From NCBI GenBank assembly GCA_023228995.1, contig JALOAD010000030.1:1-42169 (forward strand): a DNA stretch of 42,169 nucleotides, given 5' to 3'. A program made the translations under genes and the position numbers. Within the stretch, counting starts at the first letter, position 1. Each line of letters opens with the position of its first letter. This document shows positions 1 to 8,445 of this stretch, piece by piece. Below the pieces are notes generated by a model. It saw only the letters and a program-made list of their open reading frames with translations. It was not told the DNA's origin and ran no database searches. Origin of the DNA: Candidatus Muiribacterium halophilum (GTDB lineage: Bacteria; Muiribacteriota; Muiribacteriia; Muiribacteriales; Muiribacteriaceae).

Positions 1-1455
1 AATTGTAAAAAGCTTAATATTGTTATTTGGTTGTCAAAAGAAGCTGATGATGAGTTTATGCGAATTAGTTATGGTGATAAAGGTAATAAGTCTAATAAGT
101 TTGAACTTGAGTTTGCTGAATTTAAAGTGGAACATGAATTTTCTGATTATATTTTGGAAATTGAAAGGAGTTTTTTTGGTATTCCTTTGATTGATGGTGT
201 TGAATTGTTGGATGAGTATTTGATTGTTGATGGGGTTTTTCCTGGAGTTGATACTCCTGAGGTGTACATTGATGACACTAGTGAGTTGGTAATAATGTGG
301 GACACAGGTGAGATACTGGCTTCAAATAATAAAAAAGATGGGAAGAAGGTCATTGTCAGACAGGGGCTTTTTGAATGTTTTACGAACATTAATGAAGAAT
401 TGGGAGAGCAGGGAAAGACCGGGGATCGGGAAACGGGATTAGGGAATGAAGAAAATGAGAGTGAAATTATAGAAGAGAGTACTGAAGAGGTGAAGCTGGA
501 TTCCGGCTCAGAAACACACCGGAATGACAGAGATTCAGAAGAGATAGAGATAGAAGCATCAAGAAAGACCGTGGATCGGGAAACGGGATTAGGGAATGAA
601 GAAAATGAGAGTGAAATTATAGAAGAGAGTACTGAAGAGGTGAAGCTGGATTCCGGCTCAGAAGCATACCGGAATGACAGTGAAGATCAAGTGTTGCTTG
701 ATAATGAAGAATTAAAAATTAAGAATGAAAAATTGGAAGAGCAGGAAGTAGGAATCAGGGAAGAAGGAGAAAGTGATGAAAAGCAAATTTCAAATGATGT
801 TGATTTATTAATTGAACATTCAAAATTGGACATTGAAAATTTGGGAGAGTGTAAAATAGAAAAAGATGAAACAAATGAAATAGAGCTGGATTCCGGCTCA
901 GAAGCATACCGGAATGACAGTGAAGATCAAGTGTTGCTTGATAATGAAGAATTAATAATTAAAAATGAAGAATTAATAATTAAAAATGAAGAATTGGGAG
1001 AGCAAGAAATAGAAGAAAATGAGACAATAGAAATAGAGCTGGATTCCGGCTTAGAAACATACCGGAATGACACTGAAGAGCAAGTGTTAAACTATAGTGA
1101 AGAGTTGAAAGAGTATTTTGGAGAAGATAGTTTCGAGGTTGTTTATCTTAGAGATAAAGTTATCGATATTGCTGATATTAATACATTTATTGTTATTGAT
1201 GATGGTTATTATTTTGTTAAAGTTTATGATGTTGAGACAAAAATTTATACGATTTTTGAGGTGCTTTTTAATAAAGAATTGGAATTTGAAAAAAATACTG
1301 TGTTGTTTATAAAAAATGAGATTGAAGAATTGAAAGTTAGACTGATTGCTGATAAGTATTTAGAGCTTTTATATAAAATTAGTGATAAATTATATAAGAA
1401 AATAGTAAAAAAAGCTGTGAGAAGTGAACGGGTTAATGTGGAAAATTTAAAATAG
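1..1455 (+). CDS. Acidic repeat-containing protein of unknown function, 5' truncated
   Basis: The frame is open from the first base, so the gene very probably starts upstream; the first in-window start codon is a TTG at 31. The visible part is about 484 residues. Residues ~1-130 and the last ~110 look like ordinary folded sequence. The middle (~135-360) is highly acidic and repetitive, with blocks such as ELDSGSEAYRND and NEELIIKNEEL. These blocks are translations of DNA repeats that also occur in spacers here: a palindrome with arms ATTCCGG/CCGGAAT and the AATTAAAAATTAAGAATT module. I recognise no family and infer no function. No signal peptide can be judged because the N-terminus is missing. 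Confidence 0.7.
   Translation, partial: NCKKLNIVIWLSKEADDEFMRISYGDKGNKSNKFELEFAEFKVEHEFSDYILEIERSFFGIPLIDGVELLDEYLIVDGVFPGVDTPEVYIDDTSELVIMWDTGEILASNNKKDGKKVIVRQGLFECFTNINEELGEQGKTGDRETGLGNEENESEIIEESTEEVKLDSGSETHRNDRDSEEIEIEASRKTVDRETGLGNEENESEIIEESTEEVKLDSGSEAYRNDSEDQVLLDNEELKIKNEKLEEQEVGIREEGESDEKQISNDVDLLIEHSKLDIENLGECKIEKDETNEIELDSGSEAYRNDSEDQVLLDNEELIIKNEELIIKNEELGEQEIEENETIEIELDSGLETYRNDTEEQVLNYSEELKEYFGEDSFEVVYLRDKVIDIADINTFIVIDDGYYFVKVYDVETKIYTIFEVLFNKELEFEKNTVLFIKNEIEELKVRLIADKYLELLYKISDKLYKKIVKKAVRSERVNVENLK
413..1072 (+). repeat. In-frame palindromic and tandem repeats inside the first gene
   Basis: Bases ~413-529 recur almost unchanged 150 bp later (~563-679), so the period is a whole number of codons. 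A palindrome with 7-bp arms ATTCCGG/CCGGAAT occurs four times (496-529, 646-679, 886-919, 1039-1072). Copies two and three lie 240 bp apart and share their downstream context. Between them are AT-rich NEELxIKNEE-coding modules. The palindrome resembles the dRS3 type of dispersed repeat (inverted ATTCC arms) known from other bacteria; that link is an analogy only. Confidence 0.8.
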
Positions 1456-1565
1456 ATGGGAAATATATAAGTTGCTGTGAGCGGATTATGAGGATGCTCG
1501 TTGAGCATCAATTAAAAATTAAGAATTAAGAATTTGTAAAGCAATTAAGAACAGAGAGCAGTTTT

Positions 1566-1735
1566 ACCACGGATTACACGGATGGCCACGGATAGTGCTG
1601 AAAAATTAAAGTTTATGATTAGGAAGTACCATAAACCTTGAATAAAATATTGTGATATTTACATAAATGAATTTATGACATATCAACTATTTTATTCTGT
1701 GACTTTTGAGAAGAATAAAAGTGTTTAATTTTTTA
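1566..1735 (+). repeat. CACGGAT-type dispersed repeat, divergent copy A
   Basis: Starts with CCACGGATTACACGGAT and continues into a hairpin with arms GTTTATG/CATAAAC, followed by AT-rich sequence. It aligns with three better preserved copies at 1909, 8010 and 10417. Relative to those, one stem pair is changed on both sides (G-C here, A-T there). The gene-free stretch 1456-2181 holds this copy, copy B, and two copies of a composite module: hairpin GATGCTC-GTT-GAGCATC (1493-1509 and 1830-1846) followed by AATTAAAAATTAAGAATT. Confidence 0.7.
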
Positions 1736-1908
1736 AATAAAATAAAAGAGAAGAAATTAATATTGATAAATAGGAAGTTTTAGAATTGGTAGAATTAAAG
1801 GGAAAAGTTTTTTTACCACGGATTATGAGGATGCTCGTTGAGCATCAATTAAAAATTAAGAATTAAAAATTAAGAATTTGTAAAGCAATTAAGATCAGAG
1901 AGCGGTTT

Positions 1909-2110
1909 TACCACGGATTACACGGATGGCTACGGATAGTGCGAGGCAAGATTTGAGCAAAATTAAAATTTATGGTTAGAACTCCATAAATTACGAATAA
2001 AATATTTTATATTTATATAAATGAATTTATAACATATAAAATGATATTTATTCTATTTTTTGGGAAAAAATTTTAATTTTAAAAAAAAGATTATAAAGAA
2101 ATAAGATTAA
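1909..2110 (+). repeat. CACGGAT-type dispersed repeat, copy B
   Basis: Begins with the CCACGGATTACACGGAT motif, then a perfect hairpin with arms AATTTATGG/CCATAAATT, then an imperfect AT-rich fold-back around GAATAAAATATTTTATA and its near-complement ATGATATTTATTC. Copies at 8010-8195 and 10417-10600 are almost identical over about 180 bp. It lies directly upstream of the first GxxExxY gene. No coding potential is seen. Confidence 0.75.
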
Positions 2111-2181
2111 AATCTTGAAAATACATAAAGTGTTTAATTTTAAAAAAAGATGAAAATGAATGTTGTATTTTAGGGGTTTAT

Positions 2182-2556
2182 ATGTCTTTGATTTTTGAAG
2201 AGGAAACTTATAAAATTAGGAATGTTATATTTGAAGTTTATAATGAAGTGGGTTCTGGTTTTTTAGAAAATGTTTATCAGGAATGTATGGAGATTGAATT
2301 GTGTAAAAATGAAATTCCTTTTGAATCTCAAAAAGAGATAAATGTTTATTATAAAGAACAAAAGTTGGCTCAGATATATAAAGCGGACTTAATTTGTTTT
2401 AGTAATATTATTATTGAAATTAAGGCTGTGAGGAATTTGTTGTCTTATCATGAGTCGCAAATAATGAATTATTTGAAAGCTACTAATATGAAATTGGGTC
2501 TTTTGGTAAACTTTGGTGGTTATCCTAAACCTGAGATTAAAAGAGTTGCTAATTAA
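2182..2556 (+). CDS. GxxExxY family protein (copy 1)
   Basis: A 124-residue protein with the signature GFLENVY, matching GxxExxY, at residues ~28-34. A PD-(D/E)xK-like core follows, with Asp in YKADLI and the EIK of IIIEIKAV, so a nuclease-type fold is expected. The biological role of the family is not established. AGGGG lies just upstream of the ATG, with TTTAT between. The second copy at 10037 has the same length and is roughly three quarters identical by eye. Both genes are bordered by CACGGAT-type repeats, which suggests a small mobile or selfish cassette; that is inference. Confidence 0.9.
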   Translation: MSLIFEEETYKIRNVIFEVYNEVGSGFLENVYQECMEIELCKNEIPFESQKEINVYYKEQKLAQIYKADLICFSNIIIEIKAVRNLLSYHESQIMNYLKATNMKLGLLVNFGGYPKPEIKRVAN

Positions 2557-2988
2557 TAATGAAAAATTTGTAAAGCAATTAAGAACAGAGAGCAGTTTTA
2601 CCACGGATAGAGCAAGGTGAACTTGCTAATTAAAAATTAAGAATTAAGAATTAATAATGAAAAATTCATAAATGTTAAGTTAAAAAAGATTGATTTACAT
2701 AAATAAATTTATGACATTATCTTTTTTTATTAATAAGCTTTAAATATGCTATTTAAGCTAAATAATTTTCTTAAGGAAAATGTTAAAAAAAAGAAAGAGG
2801 TTACAGGGTTTTGTTTAAATAAATATAAATGGAGTTGGTGTTATTATATTGTTATGAAAAAATTACCTATTGGAATTTCTACATTAGAAAAAATAATTAA
2901 TAATAATTATGTATATATTGATAAGACAAAAATTGCTCTTGAGCTTATTGAAAATGGTGGTGGATATTATTTTTTATCTCGTCCTAGA
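2550..2988 (+). repeat. 439-bp direct repeat, copy 1 (partner 4434-4872)
   Basis: Base for base the same as 4434-4872 (offset 1884) by manual comparison. It covers the spacer, including a truncated CACGGAT motif, the hairpin AGCAAG-GTGAA-CTTGCT (2611-2627) and the AATTAAAAATTAAGAATT module, plus the first 45 codons of the AAA gene. Identity ends abruptly at 2989 within the Walker A coding region. This points to recent duplication with gene conversion or recombination. The gene-free part (2557-2853) contains nothing else recognisable. Confidence 0.9.
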
Positions 2989-4392
2989 CGATTTGGTAAA
3001 TCTTTGTTTTTAGATGCTTTAAAAGAAATATTTCATGGTAATAAAGAGCTTTTTAAGGGTTTATTTATTTATGACAAATATGATTTTGAAAAATATCCTG
3101 TAATTCATATTTCATTTGGGTCTGGTGAATTTAGAACAAAACAAAGTTTGAAGCAACGAATAAATGAAGTTTTTGTAAATAACATTCGAGAAATAGGTTT
3201 AGATTTTGAATTGAAAAAATCTATTGTTGGAAATTTTGAAGAACTTATTTATCAGGCATACAAAAAATATAATCAGAGAGTTGTTATATTGATTGATGAG
3301 TATGATAAACCTATTTTAGATAATATTGATAATAAAGAGGCTGCAATACGGATAAGAGATGAACTTAAAGGATTTTATTCTGTAATAAAGGATTCAGATG
3401 AATATTTGAAATTTGTTTTTTTAACAGGTGTAAGTAAATTTAGTAAAGTAAGTCTTTTTAGTGGTCTTAATAATCTTAATGATATAACTTTGGATAAAAA
3501 TTATTCCACAATATGTGGGTATACTCAAGATGAACTTGAAGAAAATTTTAGAGTCCATTTAAAGGGTCAGGATTTACAAAAGATAAAAGAATGGTATGAC
3601 GGTTATAAATGGCTTGGAGAAAGTGTTTATAATCCGTATGACATTCTGCTTTTTATTCAAAAAGGTTATGAATTTAGAAATTATTGGTTTTCAACAGCAA
3701 CACCAAGTTTTTTATTAAAACTTATTGAAAAAAATAACTATTTTTTGCCTAATTTTGAAAATATTATATTAGATGAGAGAATAATTGAAAGTTTTGATAT
3801 TGATAATATTCAAATTGAAAATCTTATGTGGCAGACTGGTTATCTGACAATAGATAAAGTTGAACCTCTTTTAAATAATCTTGAATATCACTTAAAAATT
3901 CCAAATAGAGAAGTTGAGATGTCATTACTAAGTTCTCTTGCTGAATATATGACTAAAAGTCAAACTGGAGTAAAACATTCAAATAATATGCTAAGAGCAT
4001 TGTTGAAGATTGATATGAAAGAATTTGAAATTAGCTTGAAAGCACTATATGCATCGATTGCTTATAACAATTTTACTAATAGTGAAATTCACAAATATGA
4101 AGGTTATTATATAAGTGTTTTTTATGCATATATAAAGTCTCTTGGTGTTGATATTAAAAATGAAGATCCTACAAATACGGGTAGGATTGATATTGCTATT
4201 ATGTTGCCTGATACAATTTATATAATTGAATTTAAGATTGATGGTTCAAATTCTTTAAAGCAGATAAAGGATAAAAAATACCATGAGAAATACATTGATT
4301 GTAATAAAAAAATTATATTAATTGGTATTGAATTTGATAAGAAAGAAAGAAATGTAAGTAAGTTACAATGGGAAGAGTTGGTAAAAGAATAA
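2854..4392 (+). CDS. AAA-ATPase-like protein with C-terminal PD-(D/E)xK nuclease domain (copy 1)
   Basis: 512 residues if started at the ATG giving MKKLPIGIST, the usual N-terminus of the family. An in-frame ATG at 2746 would add 36 residues but does not look family-like. Residues 1-60 hold the IDKT motif and a Walker-A-like RPRRFGKS (43-50). A Walker-B-like VVILIDEYD lies near 143-151. The C-terminal part (~440-465) has RIDIAI and IIEFKID, giving the D...ExK nuclease core. This is the AAA-ATPase_like/PDDEXK_9 family, common in multiple copies in some anaerobes and of unknown role. No clear ribosome binding site precedes either start. Confidence 0.88.
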   Translation: MKKLPIGISTLEKIINNNYVYIDKTKIALELIENGGGYYFLSRPRRFGKSLFLDALKEIFHGNKELFKGLFIYDKYDFEKYPVIHISFGSGEFRTKQSLKQRINEVFVNNIREIGLDFELKKSIVGNFEELIYQAYKKYNQRVVILIDEYDKPILDNIDNKEAAIRIRDELKGFYSVIKDSDEYLKFVFLTGVSKFSKVSLFSGLNNLNDITLDKNYSTICGYTQDELEENFRVHLKGQDLQKIKEWYDGYKWLGESVYNPYDILLFIQKGYEFRNYWFSTATPSFLLKLIEKNNYFLPNFENIILDERIIESFDIDNIQIENLMWQTGYLTIDKVEPLLNNLEYHLKIPNREVEMSLLSSLAEYMTKSQTGVKHSNNMLRALLKIDMKEFEISLKALYASIAYNNFTNSEIHKYEGYYISVFYAYIKSLGVDIKNEDPTNTGRIDIAIMLPDTIYIIEFKIDGSNSLKQIKDKKYHEKYIDCNKKIILIGIEFDKKERNVSKLQWEELVKE

Positions 4393-4433
4393 TGAAGAAG
4401 CCGGGCGAAGTAGGAAGATCAATTAAAAATTAA

Positions 4434-4872
4434 TAATTAATAATGAAAAATTTGTAAAGCAATTAAGAACAGAGAGCAGTTTTACCACGGATAGAGCAAG
4501 GTGAACTTGCTAATTAAAAATTAAGAATTAAGAATTAATAATGAAAAATTCATAAATGTTAAGTTAAAAAAGATTGATTTACATAAATAAATTTATGACA
4601 TTATCTTTTTTTATTAATAAGCTTTAAATATGCTATTTAAGCTAAATAATTTTCTTAAGGAAAATGTTAAAAAAAAGAAAGAGGTTACAGGGTTTTGTTT
4701 AAATAAATATAAATGGAGTTGGTGTTATTATATTGTTATGAAAAAATTACCTATTGGAATTTCTACATTAGAAAAAATAATTAATAATAATTATGTATAT
4801 ATTGATAAGACAAAAATTGCTCTTGAGCTTATTGAAAATGGTGGTGGATATTATTTTTTATCTCGTCCTAGA
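4434..4872 (+). repeat. 439-bp direct repeat, copy 2 (partner 2550-2988)
   Basis: Second copy of the block described at 2550. It follows a short G-rich tail after the first AAA gene and again carries spacer, hairpin and the first 45 codons of the second AAA gene. The divergence point is in the codon pair after RPR of the Walker A motif. Confidence 0.9.
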
Positions 4873-6285
4873 AGGTTTGGTAAATCATTATTTTTGGATA
4901 CATTGAAAGAGATTTTTTATGGTAATAAAGAGCTTTTTAAAGGTTTACATATTTATGATAAATATGATTTTGAAAAGTATCCGGTTATAAGAATAAGTTT
5001 TAATGATGGTGGTGTGAAATGTGGTGATGATTTAAAACAGTTTATTCGGGAAATACTAGAGAAAAGTATAAAAGAACTGGATTTGAATATTTCACTTGGA
5101 ATTACTGTAAGAGAAAGTTTTAATAATGTGATAATTGAAACATTTAAAAAATATAATCAGAGAGTTGTTATATTAATTGATGAATATGATAAACCTATTT
5201 TAGATAATATTGATGATAAAGAGATTGCAAAAGAAATAAGGGATGAATTGAAAAATTTTTATTCAGTTATAAAAGGTGCTGACGAATATTTGAAATTTGT
5301 TTTTTTAACAGGTGTGAGTAAATTTAGTAAAGTAAGTCTTTTTAGTGGTCTTAATAATTTAAATGATATTACATTAAATCCTAATTTTTCTACAATATGT
5401 GGTTATACACAAAGTGAGTTGGAAGAAAGTTTTAAAGAGCATTTAAAGGGACAGGATTTGAATGAAATAAGACAATGGTATAATGGCTATAAATGGCTTG
5501 GGGATAGTGTTTACAATCCTTTTGATATTTTGCTTTTTATATCAAATAATTTTATATATGAAAATTACTGGTTTTCTACTGCAACACCAACATTTCTGCT
5601 TAAATTGATTGATAAATACCGATATTATCTTCCTGATCTTGAAAATATTAAAGTTGATAATTCAATACTGGAAAGTTTTGATGTAGATAATATAAAACTT
5701 GAGACTCTGATGTGGCAGACAGGTTATCTTACAATTGATAAAACAGAGAATTTGTTGAATAAGATTGAGTATATTCTTAAAATGCCTAACAGAGAGATTG
5801 AAATGTCATTGTTGAGTTCAGTTGCTGAATATATGACTAAAAGTCCAACTGGGACAAGACATTCAAATAATATGTTAAGAGCATTATTAAATAAAAATAT
5901 GGAAGAATTTGAAACAAGTCTTAAAGCTCTTTTTGCATCAATTGCTTATAACAATTTTACTAATAGTGAAATTCACAAATATGAAGGTTATTATATTAGT
6001 GTTTTTTATGCATATATAAAGTCTTTTGGTGTTGATATTAAAAATGAAGATTCTACAAATGGAAGGATTGATATTACTATTATGTTGCCTGATACAATTT
6101 ATCTAATTGAATTTAAGATTGATGATAAGCATGCATTAGACCAGATTAAAGAGAAAAAATATTATGAAAAATTTTTAGATACAGATAAGGAAATAATTTT
6201 AATTGGAATTGAATTTTCAACTGAAGAAAGAAATGTGGTTAAAATAGAAAGTGAAAGATGTAAAGCGTCGGGAAATCTGGGATGA
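4738..6285 (+). CDS. AAA-ATPase-like protein with C-terminal PD-(D/E)xK nuclease domain (copy 2)
   Basis: 515 residues, a tandem paralogue of the preceding gene. The same motifs are kept: RPRRFGKS, VVILIDEYD, RIDITI and LIEFKID. Divergence is patchy. Residues 1-45 are identical at the DNA level, the region around residues 70-140 differs strongly, and blocks around the Walker B and NNFTNSEIHKYEGYY are nearly identical again. The last ~10 residues (ending CKASGNLG) differ from copy 1 and are encoded by a G-rich 11-bp-type repeat running across the stop codon. Function is unknown; a defence or mobile-element role is possible. Confidence 0.88.
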   Translation: MKKLPIGISTLEKIINNNYVYIDKTKIALELIENGGGYYFLSRPRRFGKSLFLDTLKEIFYGNKELFKGLHIYDKYDFEKYPVIRISFNDGGVKCGDDLKQFIREILEKSIKELDLNISLGITVRESFNNVIIETFKKYNQRVVILIDEYDKPILDNIDDKEIAKEIRDELKNFYSVIKGADEYLKFVFLTGVSKFSKVSLFSGLNNLNDITLNPNFSTICGYTQSELEESFKEHLKGQDLNEIRQWYNGYKWLGDSVYNPFDILLFISNNFIYENYWFSTATPTFLLKLIDKYRYYLPDLENIKVDNSILESFDVDNIKLETLMWQTGYLTIDKTENLLNKIEYILKMPNREIEMSLLSSVAEYMTKSPTGTRHSNNMLRALLNKNMEEFETSLKALFASIAYNNFTNSEIHKYEGYYISVFYAYIKSFGVDIKNEDSTNGRIDITIMLPDTIYLIEFKIDDKHALDQIKEKKYYEKFLDTDKEIILIGIEFSTEERNVVKIESERCKASGNLG

Positions 6286-6308
6286 AACCTGGATACGGGG
6301 AAATTACT

Positions 6309-6500
6309 GTTAGCGGATTATGAATAATCCTAGTAAGCGGAATACTAAAGTATTCCTAGTAAGCAGACTCTAAAGAGTCTTAGTAAGAGGTTTTAAACTA
6401 GACCGAAGGTCTTTACTAACGAGCGAAGCGAAGTGCTAACTAAGCTGTGAAATAGCTATTTACTAATAAATTCATTTAAAATGAATTTATGTTTACTTGC
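6309..6500. repeat. Hairpin array 1 with AGTAAGC / TTACTAAC linkers
   Basis: Consecutive perfect mini-hairpins: GGATTAT-GA-ATAATCC (6315-6330), GGAATACT-AA-AGTATTCC (6339-6356), AGACTCT-AA-AGAGTCT (6365-6380), AGACC-GAA-GGTCT (6400-6412), and a longer one with 11-bp arms at 6466-6490. Left-half hairpins are joined by TAGTAAGC; right-half ones by TTACTAAC or GTGCTAAC. Left and right linkers are complementary (TTAGTAA/TTACTAA, GTTAGC/GCTAAC), so the whole block can fold into a branched cruciform. A G-rich 11-bp-type stretch (6269-6300) links it to the end of the preceding gene. Confidence 0.8.
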
Positions 6501-6526
6501 TTTAATAAATATAATAAGGTTGGGGT

Positions 6527-7903
6527 ATGCGGAGATATTTTTTTAGATTATTTTTATTATTGTCTGATGCAGTTGCTTTTTTTACTGCTTTTTATATAGT
6601 TTATTTTGCGTTTAATTACTTTTATCCTGAGTTTAAATATTCTAATAATCTTCTTTTTGTTGATCTTGTGATTTTTATTATTATAATGATGATTGAAGAG
6701 ACTTATTCTCTTAGGGAAGAAGACCTTATTAAAAAGTCTTATTATATTATGAAAGGTGTTTTTTTTACTTATGTGATTAGTTTTTTGTTTTTGTATAACT
6801 TGTCTCAGTATTCTTTAAAACAAAAGTATATTTTGATTGGTAATACTACTTTGTGGTTTTTTTTGTTATTTTTTATTGTTTTGTTGATGAGATATATTAC
6901 AGAACGATTTTGTGTTAACAATAATGTTTATTTTAGAAAAACATTATTGATTATATCTGATAATGATGACAAAAAAGTTTTTAGGCAAATATTTAACAAG
7001 GGATATGCTAAAGCAAATAGAATTAAAAAAACGGTTAAACATAAAGATGTAATGAGTTTATCAGAAGAAGATATTACAGTTTTATTGAAAGAAAATGAAA
7101 TAAATCAAGTGATTATTTTTTCAAAAAATTTATCATTGAGTGAATTAATTTTTTTACAGAGAAAATTTGAAGGAAGGGTATATTTTATTAAGATAATACC
7201 GGAAATGACTTTTCTGAAACTGGCAGAACTTGAAGTTATTGAGATAAACAATTTTCTTGTATTGGAAAATAGGCAAAATTTATTAAGTCCTTACAGGAAT
7301 CTTATAAAAAGATTGTTTGATATTTTTGGTTCAATTATAGGAATAATAATACTTAGTCCTGTTTTCATATTTATAATAATAGCAATTAAGTTAACTTCGA
7401 AAGGACCAGTTTTTTATGCTCACAAAAGGCTTGGAAAGAATAAAAAAATATTTGGTTGCTGGAAGTTTAGAACAATGGTTTTGAATGCTGATAAAATATT
7501 GGAAGAATGGTTGGAAAAAAATCCTGAGATTAGAGAAGAGTTTTATAAAGATTTTAAATTAAAAGACGATCCTAGAATAACAAGTATAGGAAACTTTCTG
7601 AGAAAGACTTCATTGGATGAGTTTCCACAATTATGGAATGTTATTAAAGGAGAAATGTCTCTTGTTGGTCCAAGACCTATTGTGGAAAAAGAAGTTTTTA
7701 AATATAAAGAATGGTCAGATATGTTGTTTAGAGTAAAACCTGGAATTACTGGAATGTGGCAGGCTTCTGGAAGAAACGATATCGAATATGATGATAGAGT
7801 TGAACTTGATATGTATTATATAAAAAATTGGTCCTTATGGCTTGATATTGTTATTATAATTAAAACAATTATTGCGGTTTTTATGAAAAAAGGTGCTTAT
7901 TAA
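6527..7903 (+). CDS. Undecaprenyl-phosphate sugar-1-phosphate transferase (polyisoprenyl-phosphate hexose-1-P transferase)
   Basis: 458 residues. Hydrophobic segments occupy residues ~1-130 (four or five membrane spans), followed by a cytoplasmic linker domain, another membrane segment near 265-285, and a C-terminal bacterial sugar transferase domain. Visible motifs are WKFRTM (~312), DEFPQLWNV and GEMSLVGPRP (~375), and PGITGMWQASGR. The layout and length match WbaP/EpsE-type initiating enzymes, which put the first sugar phosphate on undecaprenyl phosphate at the inner membrane. The sugar (Gal, Glc or other) cannot be read from sequence. The start ATG is preceded by AAGGT. It opens the polysaccharide locus and stands alone between repeat blocks. 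Confidence 0.93.
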   Translation: MRRYFFRLFLLLSDAVAFFTAFYIVYFAFNYFYPEFKYSNNLLFVDLVIFIIIMMIEETYSLREEDLIKKSYYIMKGVFFTYVISFLFLYNLSQYSLKQKYILIGNTTLWFFLLFFIVLLMRYITERFCVNNNVYFRKTLLIISDNDDKKVFRQIFNKGYAKANRIKKTVKHKDVMSLSEEDITVLLKENEINQVIIFSKNLSLSELIFLQRKFEGRVYFIKIIPEMTFLKLAELEVIEINNFLVLENRQNLLSPYRNLIKRLFDIFGSIIGIIILSPVFIFIIIAIKLTSKGPVFYAHKRLGKNKKIFGCWKFRTMVLNADKILEEWLEKNPEIREEFYKDFKLKDDPRITSIGNFLRKTSLDEFPQLWNVIKGEMSLVGPRPIVEKEVFKYKEWSDMLFRVKPGITGMWQASGRNDIEYDDRVELDMYYIKNWSLWLDIVIIIKTIIAVFMKKGAY

Positions 7904-8009
7904 GAATTAAAAACTTTGGAAAAACTTAAAATCAAAAGAGAAGTGCAAAAAGCCGTGACAGATAGAGCGTGACATGTCATTTTATGACATTAGTGACAAA
8001 AAGTAAAGG

Positions 8010-8195
8010 CGTTTTACCACGGATTACACGGATGAACACGGATAGAGCGAGGCAAGATTTGAGCAAAATTAAAATTTATGGTTAGAACGCCATAAATTAC
8101 GAATAAAATATTTTATATTTATATAAATGAATTTATAACTTATAAAATGATATTTATTCTATTTTTGGGGAAAAAATTTTAATTTTTAAAAGAGT
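8010..8195 (+). repeat. CACGGAT-type dispersed repeat, copy C
   Basis: Near-identical to copies B and D, with hairpin arms AATTTATGG/CCATAAATT and the same AT-rich fold-back. The gene-free region 7904-8445 consists of a short A-rich stretch, a small inverted repeat around TGACATGTCA (~7970-8000), this copy, and hairpin array 2. Confidence 0.75.
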
Positions 8196-8218
8196 GAATA
8201 AAAAAAATAAGTGGAAAT

Positions 8219-8370
8219 TACTGTGAGCGAGATATGAAATCTCGAGTGAGCAAAATACTATGTATTTTTAGTAAGAGGTTTTAAACTAGACCGAAGGTCT
8301 TTACTAACGAGCGATGCGAGTGCTAACTAGACTGTCAAAATGTTCAGTGAACATTTTGACAGTCGTTAAC
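8219..8370. repeat. Hairpin array 2
   Basis: Hairpins CGAGAT-ATGAA-ATCTCG (8228-8244), AAAATAC-TAT-GTATTTT (8252-8268), AGACC-GAA-GGTCT (8288-8300), and a long perfect one with 16-bp arms and loop AGT (8330-8364). The linkers are AGTGAGC, TAGTAAG, TTACTAAC and GTGCTAACT, as in array 1. The core from TAGTAAG through AGGTTTTAAACT to GTGCTAACT is almost the same as in arrays 1 and 3. It ends about 75 bp before the manC start and could lie in its 5' leader. Confidence 0.8.
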
Positions 8371-8445
8371 TTAAAAACTTTATAATAATCTGATGAAGTT
8401 TTGCTAACAGTAACTTTGGTTACATTATTTTCAAGGGGTATTGAT

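Noticed and set aside
2746-2853. 36-codon N-terminal extension of the AAA-nuclease genes (also 4630-4737)
   Set aside because: The family normally starts with MKKLPIGIST, and the extension is conserved only because the whole region is an identical duplicate, so it gives no support for coding.
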